Source of the DNA: Microbacterium sp. Root61
Lineage (GTDB): Bacteria; Actinomycetota; Actinomycetes; Actinomycetales; Microbacteriaceae
DNA length: 64,000 nt
Direction: 5' to 3'
Assembly: GCF_001427525.1 (NCBI RefSeq)
Contig: NZ_LMGU01000002.1
Location: forward strand, 335,010-399,009
Part shown: positions 56,923 through 64,000 of the stretch, in pieces
How positions within the stretch are numbered: the stretch's first letter is position 1
Layout: the number at the start of each line of letters is the position of its first letter
The notes under the pieces: model-generated
Database searches by the model: none
What the model saw: only the letters and a program-made list of their open reading frames with translations
What the model was told of the DNA's origin: nothing
Position numbers and translations under genes: made by a program

Positions 56923-58794
56923 ATGGCCTCGAGTGTGTCGGACAGCGTCGACGCCCCCCGCGTTCGCGCGTGGGGCACCCGCTGGAGCGCCCTGCCGCGT
57001 CTGCTCGAGCTGGCACCGCCCCGGGTGCTCCTGCTCGTCGGGATCGTGGTCGTGGGCCTCGGCACGCTGATCGTGTTCCGCCCGCTCACCTCCGTGGTGC
57101 TGCTGGGCGTGTACGTCGGCGTGAGCGCCATCGTCTCCGGGATCATCGACCTCGTCTCCCAGCGCCGCAGTCCGCGGTGGTGGACGACCGCCTTCGCGCT
57201 GCTGTGGATCGCCGGTGGCGCAGCGGTGCTCATCTGGCTCGGGCGCAGCCTCGACCTGCTGCCCGTCGCGCTCGCCGCCCTGCTGATCGTGGGCGGGCTC
57301 GCGTCCCTCGGCGATGCGGTCGTCGGCGGACGGGCGAGTGAGCGGGTACTCGCCGCAGCGTGGGGCGGCGCACAGATCCTGTTCGGCATCCTGTCGGTCA
57401 CCTGGCCCGATGTCACCCTGCTCGTGGTGGCCGTCCTCTTCGGCGTGCGCACGATCGTGTTCGGAGTGACGCTCGTGGTGCGCGGCGGCCGGGGGATGCG
57501 GCGCATCGGCGCGCAACTCCCCGGCGGCCCGTCGTTCGATCCGGCGCAGCCTCGGCGGGCCGCCCTCATCGCGGCGGCGGCCGGACGATACGCGCTCGCC
57601 GCTGTGCTGGTGGCCGCGGCCGCGGGCGGATGGTGGCTCAACGACTGGCTGGCCGAGGGCGCCCCCGTGGTGGACGCGTTCTACGACCCGCCGGCGCAGG
57701 TTCCGGCGGCGCACGGCAGTCTCATCCGGGAGGACGCGTACAACGGTCGCGCGCCGCGATACGGCACGGCGCAGCGCATCCTCTACACGACCCAGGACGC
57801 TCTGGGGCAGCCCGCCGTGGCCAGCGCCCTCGTGATCACCCCGAGCGACCCGCCGCCGGGTCCGCGCCCCGTGGTCATCTGGAACCACGGCACGACGGGT
57901 GTCGCACGCGGCTGCGCGCCGAGCCTGCGCGATGCATCGGCGACCAAGTGGGCGATCCCCGGACTCGACGACGCGCTGTCGCGCGGCTGGGTGGTGGTGG
58001 CATCCGACTACTCCGGGCAGGGCGCTCCGGGTGTCTTCCCGTACCTGATCGGCGCGGGCGAGGCGCATTCGTCGCTCGACGCGGTCCTGGCCGCGCAGGA
58101 GCTGCCGGACCTGAACCTGTCGGACGACGTGGTGGTGTGGGGGCATTCGCAGGGCGGGCATGCCGCGCTGTGGACCTCGCAACTCGCCGGCGAGTACACG
58201 CCGCAGTTGAACATCGCCGGCACCGTCGCGATCGCGCCCGTCGCCGATCCCCGCGCGCTCGCGCACGAACTCACCCGCGGCGGCGGGCAGGCCGGGGGAG
58301 CGGAGCTGTCGGTCATGATCTCGTGGGTGCTCGTGCCCTACGCCGACACCTACTCCGACGTCAACATCCCCACTTACGTTGCTCCTGGTGCGCGCTCGCT
58401 CGTGCGGGAGATGACCCAGCGCTGTCTGAGCGAACCGGGCGTGATCGTCTCGATGCTCACCGCCCTCGGCGTCTCCGAGGACCAGCCGCTGTACCCCGCC
58501 GACCTCACCGACGGACCACTCGGACGGCGGCTCGGACAGAATGCTGCGACCGGGCCGTTCCCGAGTCCCGTTCTGGTGGCGTGGGGCAGCGCGGACGAGG
58601 TCATTCCGACGACCCTGCAGACGCGTTTCGTCGCCGATCAGTGCGCCGAGGGTGCCCCGGTGCGCGGTGTCGAGTACCGCGGCTACAGCCACCTGCGCAC
58701 GATCATGCCGGGCTCCCGTTTTCTGCCGGTGCTGATGCGGTGGTCGGCGGCGCGCCTGGACGGCGAGCCCGCGCCGGCGGTGGAGTGCGGATAG
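56923..58794 (+). CDS. HdeD-like membrane domain fused to a secretory-lipase-type hydrolase
   Basis: 623 residues. Residues ~30-185 hold about six hydrophobic helices of HdeD/DUF308 type (LRLG-poor, with GIIDLVSQRR between helices). A seventh helix (about 220-243) leads to an alpha/beta-hydrolase of the secretory-lipase type. Nucleophile Ser409 (GHSQGG), acid Asp558 (WGSADEV) and base His590 (YSHLRT) complete the triad; VIWNHGTTG supplies the oxyanion loop. The hydrolase probably faces outside. The substrate is unknown, perhaps triglyceride or lipid ester. Confidence 0.85.
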   Translation: MASSVSDSVDAPRVRAWGTRWSALPRLLELAPPRVLLLVGIVVVGLGTLIVFRPLTSVVLLGVYVGVSAIVSGIIDLVSQRRSPRWWTTAFALLWIAGGAAVLIWLGRSLDLLPVALAALLIVGGLASLGDAVVGGRASERVLAAAWGGAQILFGILSVTWPDVTLLVVAVLFGVRTIVFGVTLVVRGGRGMRRIGAQLPGGPSFDPAQPRRAALIAAAAGRYALAAVLVAAAAGGWWLNDWLAEGAPVVDAFYDPPAQVPAAHGSLIREDAYNGRAPRYGTAQRILYTTQDALGQPAVASALVITPSDPPPGPRPVVIWNHGTTGVARGCAPSLRDASATKWAIPGLDDALSRGWVVVASDYSGQGAPGVFPYLIGAGEAHSSLDAVLAAQELPDLNLSDDVVVWGHSQGGHAALWTSQLAGEYTPQLNIAGTVAIAPVADPRALAHELTRGGGQAGGAELSVMISWVLVPYADTYSDVNIPTYVAPGARSLVREMTQRCLSEPGVIVSMLTALGVSEDQPLYPADLTDGPLGRRLGQNAATGPFPSPVLVAWGSADEVIPTTLQTRFVADQCAEGAPVRGVEYRGYSHLRTIMPGSRFLPVLMRWSAARLDGEPAPAVECG

Positions 58795-58913
58795 CAGGCC
58801 CGAGGCGGGTGCTGACAGCTGGCTCACGGCCGCGAGGATGCGGCATCCGGTAACGTAGTGGGGATGTCGGAGCGCGTGACGCACCGACGAGAGCTGAATA
58901 CGGAGAGGGCATT

Positions 58914-59903
58914 GTGGACATCGATCTCGGATTGCTGAGGACGGTCGAACGCGAGAAGGAGATCCCCTTCGAGGAACTCGTGCGGATCATCGAGCAGGCG
59001 ATTCTGACTGCCTATGGCAAGCACACCACCGCGACCGGGGAGATCCCGGAGGGCGCTCGCGCCGAATTGGACCGCAAGACCGGCCACGTCGCCGTCTTCA
59101 TCCCGCTGCGCGACGACGAGGGCATCGTCATCGGCGAGGAAGAGACCACGCCCGACGACTTCGGTCGCATCGCGGCTTTCGCCGCCAAGCAGGTCATCAG
59201 CCAGCGCCTGCGCGACATCGCGGATGACGCGGTGCTCGGCGAGTTCAAGGGCAAGGAAGGCGACATCGTCGCCGGCGTCGTGCAGCAGGGGCCGAACCCG
59301 CGCATGGTGCACGTCGACCTGGGCACCATCGAAGCGATCCTCCCCCCGGAGGAGCAGGTCGCGGGCGAGGCGTACCCGCACGGCTCGCGCCTCCGCGTGT
59401 ATGTGACGTCGGTCTCCAAGGGCACGAAGGGCCCGCAGATCACCGTGTCGCGCACCCACCCCGGACTGGTCCGGAAGCTGTTCGCGCTCGAGGTCCCCGA
59501 GATCGCGTCCGGTCTCGTGGAGATCGTGTCGCTGGCCCGTGAGTCCGGCCACCGCACGAAGATGGCCGTGCGTGCGACGGACCCGACGATCAACGCCAAG
59601 GGCGCCTGCATCGGCGAGCTCGGCCGGCGCGTCCGTGCCGTCACCGAGGAGCTCGGCGGCGAGAAGATCGACATCGTCGACTACGACCCCGAACTGGCGA
59701 AGTTCGTCGCCAATGCGCTGTCGCCCGCGAAGGTGACCTCCAGCTTCATCCTGGATGCCTCGACCAAGGCCGTCCGTGCGCTCGTGCCCGACTACCAGCT
59801 CTCGCTGGCGATCGGCAAGGAAGGGCAGAACGCCCGCCTGGCCGCGAAGCTCACCGGCGCCAAGATCGACATCCAGCCCGACAGCATCCTCGACGAGGCG
59901 TAG
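58914..59903 (+). CDS. nusA: Transcription elongation/termination factor NusA
   Basis: 329 residues: N-terminal domain (about 1-105), S1 domain (about 108-180, GDIVAGVVQQGPNPRMVHVD), then two KH domains with KMAVRATDPTINAKGACIGE and LSLAIGKEGQNARLAAKLTG. The C-terminal acidic repeats of E. coli NusA are absent, as usual in actinobacteria. GTG start after GGAGAGGG. The gene usually found before it, rimP, is not present here; a lipase gene is instead. Confidence 0.96.
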   Translation: MDIDLGLLRTVEREKEIPFEELVRIIEQAILTAYGKHTTATGEIPEGARAELDRKTGHVAVFIPLRDDEGIVIGEEETTPDDFGRIAAFAAKQVISQRLRDIADDAVLGEFKGKEGDIVAGVVQQGPNPRMVHVDLGTIEAILPPEEQVAGEAYPHGSRLRVYVTSVSKGTKGPQITVSRTHPGLVRKLFALEVPEIASGLVEIVSLARESGHRTKMAVRATDPTINAKGACIGELGRRVRAVTEELGGEKIDIVDYDPELAKFVANALSPAKVTSSFILDASTKAVRALVPDYQLSLAIGKEGQNARLAAKLTGAKIDIQPDSILDEA

Positions 59904-60030
59904 AGCCCGCCGAGCAGCCGCGAGACTGCAGCGGGGGAGCGCGAGAGCGGGTGGCGACATCCGTCTCGCGTCCCGCGTGCAGTCCCGCCGGGCGCCGACG
60001 AAGATCAGGACCCCAGGCCGGAGGTGTAGG

Positions 60031-60303
60031 ATGGAACCCGTACGAACGTGCGTCGGTTGCCGTACGCGTACCCCTAGGTCCGCCCTTCTCAGGGTGGTGG
60101 CCATCCAATCCGCTCTCGTTCCCGATGAGCGCGCGACGATGCCAGGTAGGGGCGCGTGGGTGCATCCGACAAGCGAGTGTGTGGATGTCGCTCTGCGGCG
60201 TCGTGCCTTCGTACGCGCATTGCGTGTGTCGGGTCCTCTCGACGCGCAGACGTTAGAGAACAGGCTGAACGGCTATGGAAACAAAGTGAACGGCTCGAAA
60301 TGA
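60031..60303 (+). CDS. ylxR: YlxR RNA-binding protein (DUF448)
   Basis: 90 residues. The motif RTCVGCRTR opens the protein, and GRGAWVHPTSECVDVALRR follows; both are YlxR signatures. A small basic protein of the nusA-infB operon, thought to bind RNA or the RNase P complex. ATG after GGAGG at 60021-60025. Confidence 0.93.
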   Translation: MEPVRTCVGCRTRTPRSALLRVVAIQSALVPDERATMPGRGAWVHPTSECVDVALRRRAFVRALRVSGPLDAQTLENRLNGYGNKVNGSK

Positions 60304-60359
60304 GTCCCGTCCGCGACTAACGGTCTGCCCTGCCTGGGTGGGCCCCAGACAGGAGAATT

Positions 60360-63167
60360 GTGGCTGCCAAACCACGCGTGCACGAAATCGCCTCTGAACT
60401 CGGAGTCGACAGCAAGGTGGCTCTCGCCAAGCTGAAAGAACTCGGGGAATTCGTCAAGAGCCCCTCATCGACCATCGAGCCCCCCGTGGCTCGCAAGCTC
60501 CGTGCTGCCCTCGAGGCAGACGGCGCGAGCACCGCGTCGGCACCCGCCGCCGCTGCTCCGACGGCTCCGGCCGCCGGTGGTGCTGCTCCCCGCCCGGCAG
60601 GCCGTCCCGGCCCCGTGCGTCCCACCGCTCCCGCGGCACCCGCCGCGGCGACCCCGGCTGCTCCGGCACCGGCGGCTCCGGCTCCGGCCGCTCCCGCTGC
60701 ACCGGCGGCACCCGCCGCACCCGCGGCGGAGGCTGCTCCGGCCGCTCCGGCTCCGGCCGCTCCCGCGGCACCTGCCGCTGAGGCCCCCGAGGGATCCGTT
60801 CCGGCGGCACCCGGCGCACCTGGTGTGCCGCGTCCCGGTGGCGCACCGCGTCCGGGCAACAATCCGTTCGCTTCGGCGCAGGGCATGGGACAGCGTCCCG
60901 CCGGCCCCCGTCCGGGCAACAACCCGTTCGCTTCGGCGCAGGGCATGGGCCAGCGCCCGGCTCCGTCCCCCGGCAACATCCCGCGTCCGCAGGCTCCGCG
61001 TCCGGGCGCACCGCGTCCCGGTGCTCCGCGTCCGGGTGGCGCAGGTCGCCCCGGTGGCGCAGGTCGCCCCGGTGCTCCGTTCCAGCAGCGTCCCGGCGGC
61101 CCCGGCCGTCCGGGCGGTGCAGCCGGTGGCGGCTTCGCGCGCCCCGGTGCTCCGGCAGCCGGCGGTTTCGCCGGTCGTCCCGGTGGTGGTGGCGGTCGTG
61201 GCCGTGGTCCCGGCGGTGGTACCGCAGGTGCCTTCGGCAAGGGTGGCGGCAAGTCCAAGCAGCGCAAGTCGCGTAGGGCGAAGCGTCAAGAATTCGAGAT
61301 GAGGGATGCCCCGACCGTCGGTGGCGTCAACGTCTCGCGCGGTAACGGCGAGATCATCCGGATGCGCCGCGGCGCGTCGATCTCCGACTTCGCGGACAAG
61401 ATCGAGAACATCACCGGCTACACGGTGCAGCCGGGCACGCTCGTCACGATCCTCTTCAACCTCGGCGAGATGGCCACGGCCACCGAGTCGCTGGATGAGG
61501 CGACGTTCGAGGTGCTGGGTGCCGAGCTGGGCTACAAGATCCAAATGGTCTCCCCCGAGGACGAGGACAAGGAGCTCCTGGAGAGCTTCGGTCTGGACCT
61601 CGACCAGGAGCTCGAGGACGAGAACGAGGACGACCTCGAGATCCGTCCGCCGGTCGTGACCGTCATGGGTCACGTCGACCACGGTAAGACCCGACTGCTC
61701 GACGCGATCCGCAACGCCAACGTCGTTGCCGGAGAAGCCGGTGGCATCACGCAGCACATCGGTGCGTACCAGGTCTGGACCGAGCACGAGGGCATCGAGC
61801 GCGCGATCACCTTCATCGACACCCCGGGTCACGAGGCGTTCACCGCCATGCGTGCTCGTGGTGCGCAGGTGACCGACCTCGCGATCCTCGTGGTCGCCGC
61901 CGACGACGGCATCATGCCGCAGACGGTCGAGGCGCTCAACCACGCCCAGGCCGCCGGTGTGCCGATCGTGGTCGCGGTCAACAAGATCGACAAGCCCGAA
62001 GCCAACCCCGGCAAGGTGCGCCAGCAGCTCACCGAGTACGGCCTGGTCGCAGAGGAGTATGGCGGCGACGTCATGTTCGTGGATGTATCGGCCCGTGCGG
62101 GCACGAACATCCAGGCGCTTCTGGACGCCGTGCTGCTCACGGCGGACGCGGGTCTGGACCTCACGGCCAACCCGAACAAGGCTGCCCGCGGTGTCGCGAT
62201 CGAAGCGAAGCTCGACAAGGGTCGCGGTTCGGTTGCCACGGTGCTCATCCAGTCCGGAACGCTGCGCGTCGGCGACGCGATCGTCGCCGGTACCGCTTAT
62301 GGCCGCGTTCGTGCCATGGCGGATGAGAACGGCGAGCCGGTCACCGAAGCGGCTCCGTCGCGTCCGGTCCAGGTGCAGGGTCTGAACTCCGTGCCCCGCG
62401 CGGGTGACACGTTCATCGTCACCGACGAGGATCGTCTGGCCCGCCAGATCGCTGAGAAGCGTGAAGCGGCCGAGCGCAACGCCCAGCTGGCCAAGGCCCG
62501 CAAGCGCATCTCGCTCGAGGACTTCACCCGCGCTCTTCAGGAGGGCAAGGTCGAGTCGCTCAACCTCATCATCAAGGGCGACGTGTCCGGTGCCGTCGAG
62601 GCGCTGGAGGAATCGCTCCTCAAGATCGAGGTCGACGAGTCCGTGCAGTTGCGCATCATCCACCGCGGTGTCGGTGCGGTGACGGAGTCCGACGTGAACC
62701 TGGCGACGATCGACAACGCGATCATCATCGGCTTCAACGTGCGCCCCGACTCGAAGGCCCGCGAGCGGGCTTCGCGAGAAGGCGTGGACATCCGGTTCTA
62801 CTCCGTCATCTACAACGCGATCGACGACGTCGAGCAGTCCCTCAAGGGCATGCTCAAGCCGGAGTTCGAAGAGGTGCAGTCGGGTGTGGCCGAGATCCGC
62901 GAGGTGTTCCGCTCCTCCAAGTTCGGCAACATCGCGGGTGTCATCGTCCGCTCCGGAACGATCACGCGCAACGCCAAGGCGCGCGTCATCCGCGACGGCG
63001 TCGTGCTGGCCGATGGCCTGGCCATCGAGTCGCTGCGTCGCTTCAAGGACGACGTCACCGAGGTGCGTACGGACTTCGAGGCCGGTATCGGTCTCGGCAA
63101 GTTCAACGACATCCAGATCGGTGACGAGATCGAGACGACCGAGATGATCGAGAAGCCGCGCGGCTAG
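60360..63167 (+). CDS. infB: Translation initiation factor IF-2
   Basis: 935 residues. IF-2N helices start at residue ~4 ([19 protein letters not shown]). The long Ala/Pro/Gly/Arg-rich linker (about 55-300) contains two 20-residue copies of [17 protein letters not shown]. The G domain has GHVDHGKT (G1, near 437), DTPGHEAF (G3) and NKIDKP (G4), followed by domains II, III and IV. GTG start after AGGAG with 4-base spacing. A hairpin ends the unit. Confidence 0.97.
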   Translation: MAAKPRVHEIASELGVDSKVALAKLKELGEFVKSPSSTIEPPVARKLRAALEADGASTASAPAAAAPTAPAAGGAAPRPAGRPGPVRPTAPAAPAAATPAAPAPAAPAPAAPAAPAAPAAPAAEAAPAAPAPAAPAAPAAEAPEGSVPAAPGAPGVPRPGGAPRPGNNPFASAQGMGQRPAGPRPGNNPFASAQGMGQRPAPSPGNIPRPQAPRPGAPRPGAPRPGGAGRPGGAGRPGAPFQQRPGGPGRPGGAAGGGFARPGAPAAGGFAGRPGGGGGRGRGPGGGTAGAFGKGGGKSKQRKSRRAKRQEFEMRDAPTVGGVNVSRGNGEIIRMRRGASISDFADKIENITGYTVQPGTLVTILFNLGEMATATESLDEATFEVLGAELGYKIQMVSPEDEDKELLESFGLDLDQELEDENEDDLEIRPPVVTVMGHVDHGKTRLLDAIRNANVVAGEAGGITQHIGAYQVWTEHEGIERAITFIDTPGHEAFTAMRARGAQVTDLAILVVAADDGIMPQTVEALNHAQAAGVPIVVAVNKIDKPEANPGKVRQQLTEYGLVAEEYGGDVMFVDVSARAGTNIQALLDAVLLTADAGLDLTANPNKAARGVAIEAKLDKGRGSVATVLIQSGTLRVGDAIVAGTAYGRVRAMADENGEPVTEAAPSRPVQVQGLNSVPRAGDTFIVTDEDRLARQIAEKREAAERNAQLAKARKRISLEDFTRALQEGKVESLNLIIKGDVSGAVEALEESLLKIEVDESVQLRIIHRGVGAVTESDVNLATIDNAIIIGFNVRPDSKARERASREGVDIRFYSVIYNAIDDVEQSLKGMLKPEFEEVQSGVAEIREVFRSSKFGNIAGVIVRSGTITRNAKARVIRDGVVLADGLAIESLRRFKDDVTEVRTDFEAGIGLGKFNDIQIGDEIETTEMIEKPRG
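60849..60968 (+). repeat. 60-bp coding repeat in infB
   Basis: Two adjacent 60-bp copies (starting at 60849 and 60909) encode [17 protein letters not shown] plus linker. The DNA is nearly identical, differing only at third positions and the linker, so the duplication is fairly recent. Confidence 0.85.
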
Positions 63168-63186
63168 GAACACTGGCTGAGCTTTA

Positions 63187-63222
63187 CCGGATGCCTCGAC
63201 CCGCACGGGTCGGGGCATCCGG
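63187..63222 (+). terminator. Hairpin between infB and rbfA
   Basis: A 16-bp stem with one G.U pair: CCGGATGCCTCGACCC (63187-63202) / GGGTCGGGGCATCCGG (63207-63222), 4-base loop. No U tract, so it may reduce rather than stop read-through into rbfA. Confidence 0.7.
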
Positions 63223-63273
63223 GGTATCGTCAGACCTCACCGTGCGAGCGGTGCGAGAGTGGGAGACAAGAAA

Positions 63274-63780
63274 ATGGCTTCGGAACGACAGGCAAGGGTC
63301 GCGGATCGCATCCGCGTAGTACTGGCAGAACGCCTCGAGAAGGGGCTGCGCGACCCGCGGCTCGGATTCGTCACGATCACCGACGTGAAGGTGACCGGTG
63401 ACCTCCAGCACGCCTCCGTGTTCTACACGGTGATGGGCGATGAGGCGCTGCGCGCCGACACCGCTGCGGCGCTGAAGTCCGCGACCGGGCTGCTGCGCAC
63501 CGAGGTGGGCAAGAACCTCAACACGCGACTGACGCCCTCGCTCGAGTTCATCCTCGACGCGATCCCGGAGAACGCCGACCACATCGCGGCGCTGCTGCGC
63601 GAGGCCCGCGAGCGCGACGCCGCCGTGGCGGCACTGGCCGCCACCGGCTCCTACGCCGGCGACGCAGACCCGTACCTCAAGCCGCGCGAGGAAGAGGCCG
63701 AGGTCGAGGACGAAGAGACCGACGCCGAAGAGGCCGAGTCCGAGGACGACGCGTCCGAGGACGAGGCGCCGGCTTCCTGA
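63274..63780 (+). CDS. rbfA: Ribosome-binding factor A
   Basis: 168 residues. The KH-like fold with ARVADRIRVVLAERLEKGLRDPRLG and VTITDVKVTGDLQHASVFY is complete by about residue 120. A long acidic C-terminal tail (about 130-168, Glu/Asp/Ala) is added. It binds 16S rRNA during 30S maturation. The ATG at 63274 is preceded by GGGAGA; the GTG at 63259 would add five residues. Confidence 0.94.
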   Translation: MASERQARVADRIRVVLAERLEKGLRDPRLGFVTITDVKVTGDLQHASVFYTVMGDEALRADTAAALKSATGLLRTEVGKNLNTRLTPSLEFILDAIPENADHIAALLREARERDAAVAALAATGSYAGDADPYLKPREEEAEVEDEETDAEEAESEDDASEDEAPAS

Positions 63781-63791
63781 CCCGAGTTGCA

Positions 63792-63836
63792 CGAATGGGC
63801 ATGCCCCGCGCTGACAGCGCCGGGCATGCCCATTCG
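63792..63836. terminator. Bidirectional terminator between rbfA and mutY
   Basis: A 21-bp stem with one mismatch: CGAATGGGCATGCCCCGCGCT (63792-63812) paired with 63816-63836, 3-base loop. It lies between convergent genes and could serve both. Confidence 0.85.
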
Positions 63837-63844
63837 CGTACCGG

Positions 63845-64000
63845 TCAGGTGGTGGGGTGCCCGGGCAGCCGTAGGAGTCCGTCGGATGCCTCGGCCAGCC
63901 CGTCGGCGATGAGCGAGTCGATCGCCCGGTCGCGCTGGTGCGAGTCGGGCCAGGTCGCGGCGGCCGCGTCGATCGGCACGGCGCGGGGCGCGGCATCCCG
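63845..64000 (-). CDS. mutY: C-terminal end of a probable A/G-specific adenine glycosylase
   Basis: The last 51 codons of a minus-strand gene run off the window edge. The text ATWPDSHQRDRAIDSLIA, then DGLLRLPGHPTT, looks like the C-terminal winged-helix-like tail of actinobacterial MutY, which removes adenine mispaired with 8-oxoguanine. The catalytic and iron-sulfur parts are outside the window, so the name is provisional. Confidence 0.5.
   Translation of the reverse strand, partial: RDAAPRAVPIDAAAATWPDSHQRDRAIDSLIADGLAEASDGLLRLPGHPTT

Noticed and set aside
58864..58938. A 24-codon ORF overlapping the nusA start
   Set aside because: It is out of frame with nusA, has no ribosome site, and lies after only a weak TAACGT box at a different spacing.

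Overview
This window is a high-GC stretch (about 70% by eye) of an actinobacterial chromosome, most likely Microbacterium or a close relative in the Microbacteriaceae. The case rests on gene order (thrC-thrB-rho-prfA, prmC-sua5-wecA-atpIBEFHAGDC, dxr/rseP/ispG, nusA-ylxR-infB-rbfA), very long Ala/Pro-rich N-termini on Rho and IF-2, frequent GTG starts, and promoters with a TANNNT -10 box placed just before the start codon. I see about 60 genes, mostly housekeeping and tightly packed, and no tRNA, rRNA, CRISPR array, insertion sequence or prophage.

Layout. 1-5.1 kb: end of threonine synthase, homoserine kinase, Rho and release factor 1. 5.2-7.3 kb: a block inserted between prfA and prmC, made of a small holin-like membrane protein, two tandem copies of a ~125-bp structured repeat, and the cysK-cysE cysteine pair on the minus strand. 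7.5-17.8 kb: PrmC, Sua5, a WecA-like transferase, an AtpI-like protein and the complete F1Fo ATP synthase operon, ending in a clear terminator. 17.9-25.1 kb: YaaA, a Pro-rich membrane protein, an aldo/keto reductase, and a TetR regulator in an apparent operon with a heterodimeric ABC exporter. 25.1-31.7 kb: a PP2C phosphatase, an EccC-like FtsK/SpoIIIE ATPase, an amino-acid permease and a RIO kinase preceded by a tiny ORF.

31.7-47 kb: alanine dehydrogenase, asparaginase, OsmC, PlsC, an FKBP lipoprotein, then the isoprenoid/intramembrane-protease genes dxr, rseP and ispG. These three are separated by MurE, a YcnI copper-type gene pair, an ECF42-type sigma factor with its YCII/DGPF partner, and a PhzE-type anthranilate synthase. 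That synthase is preceded by a textbook tryptophan attenuator (Trp-Trp leader peptide plus mutually exclusive hairpins). 47-58.8 kb: YdcF, a phosphoesterase, BenE, pyroglutamyl peptidase, an RNB nuclease, ProS, a PNPOx-like protein, a LOG protein, a Na+/alanine symporter and an HdeD-lipase fusion. 58.9-64 kb: nusA, ylxR, infB, rbfA and the end of a probable mutY.

The most informative signals lie between genes: the trp attenuator; a very regular TANNNT-N6-start-codon arrangement pointing to widespread leaderless transcription; a perfect 15-bp inverted repeat that brackets the dxr -10 box and includes its start codon; the duplicated structured repeat after prfA; and a window-wide excess of the word GGATGCC/GGCATCC.
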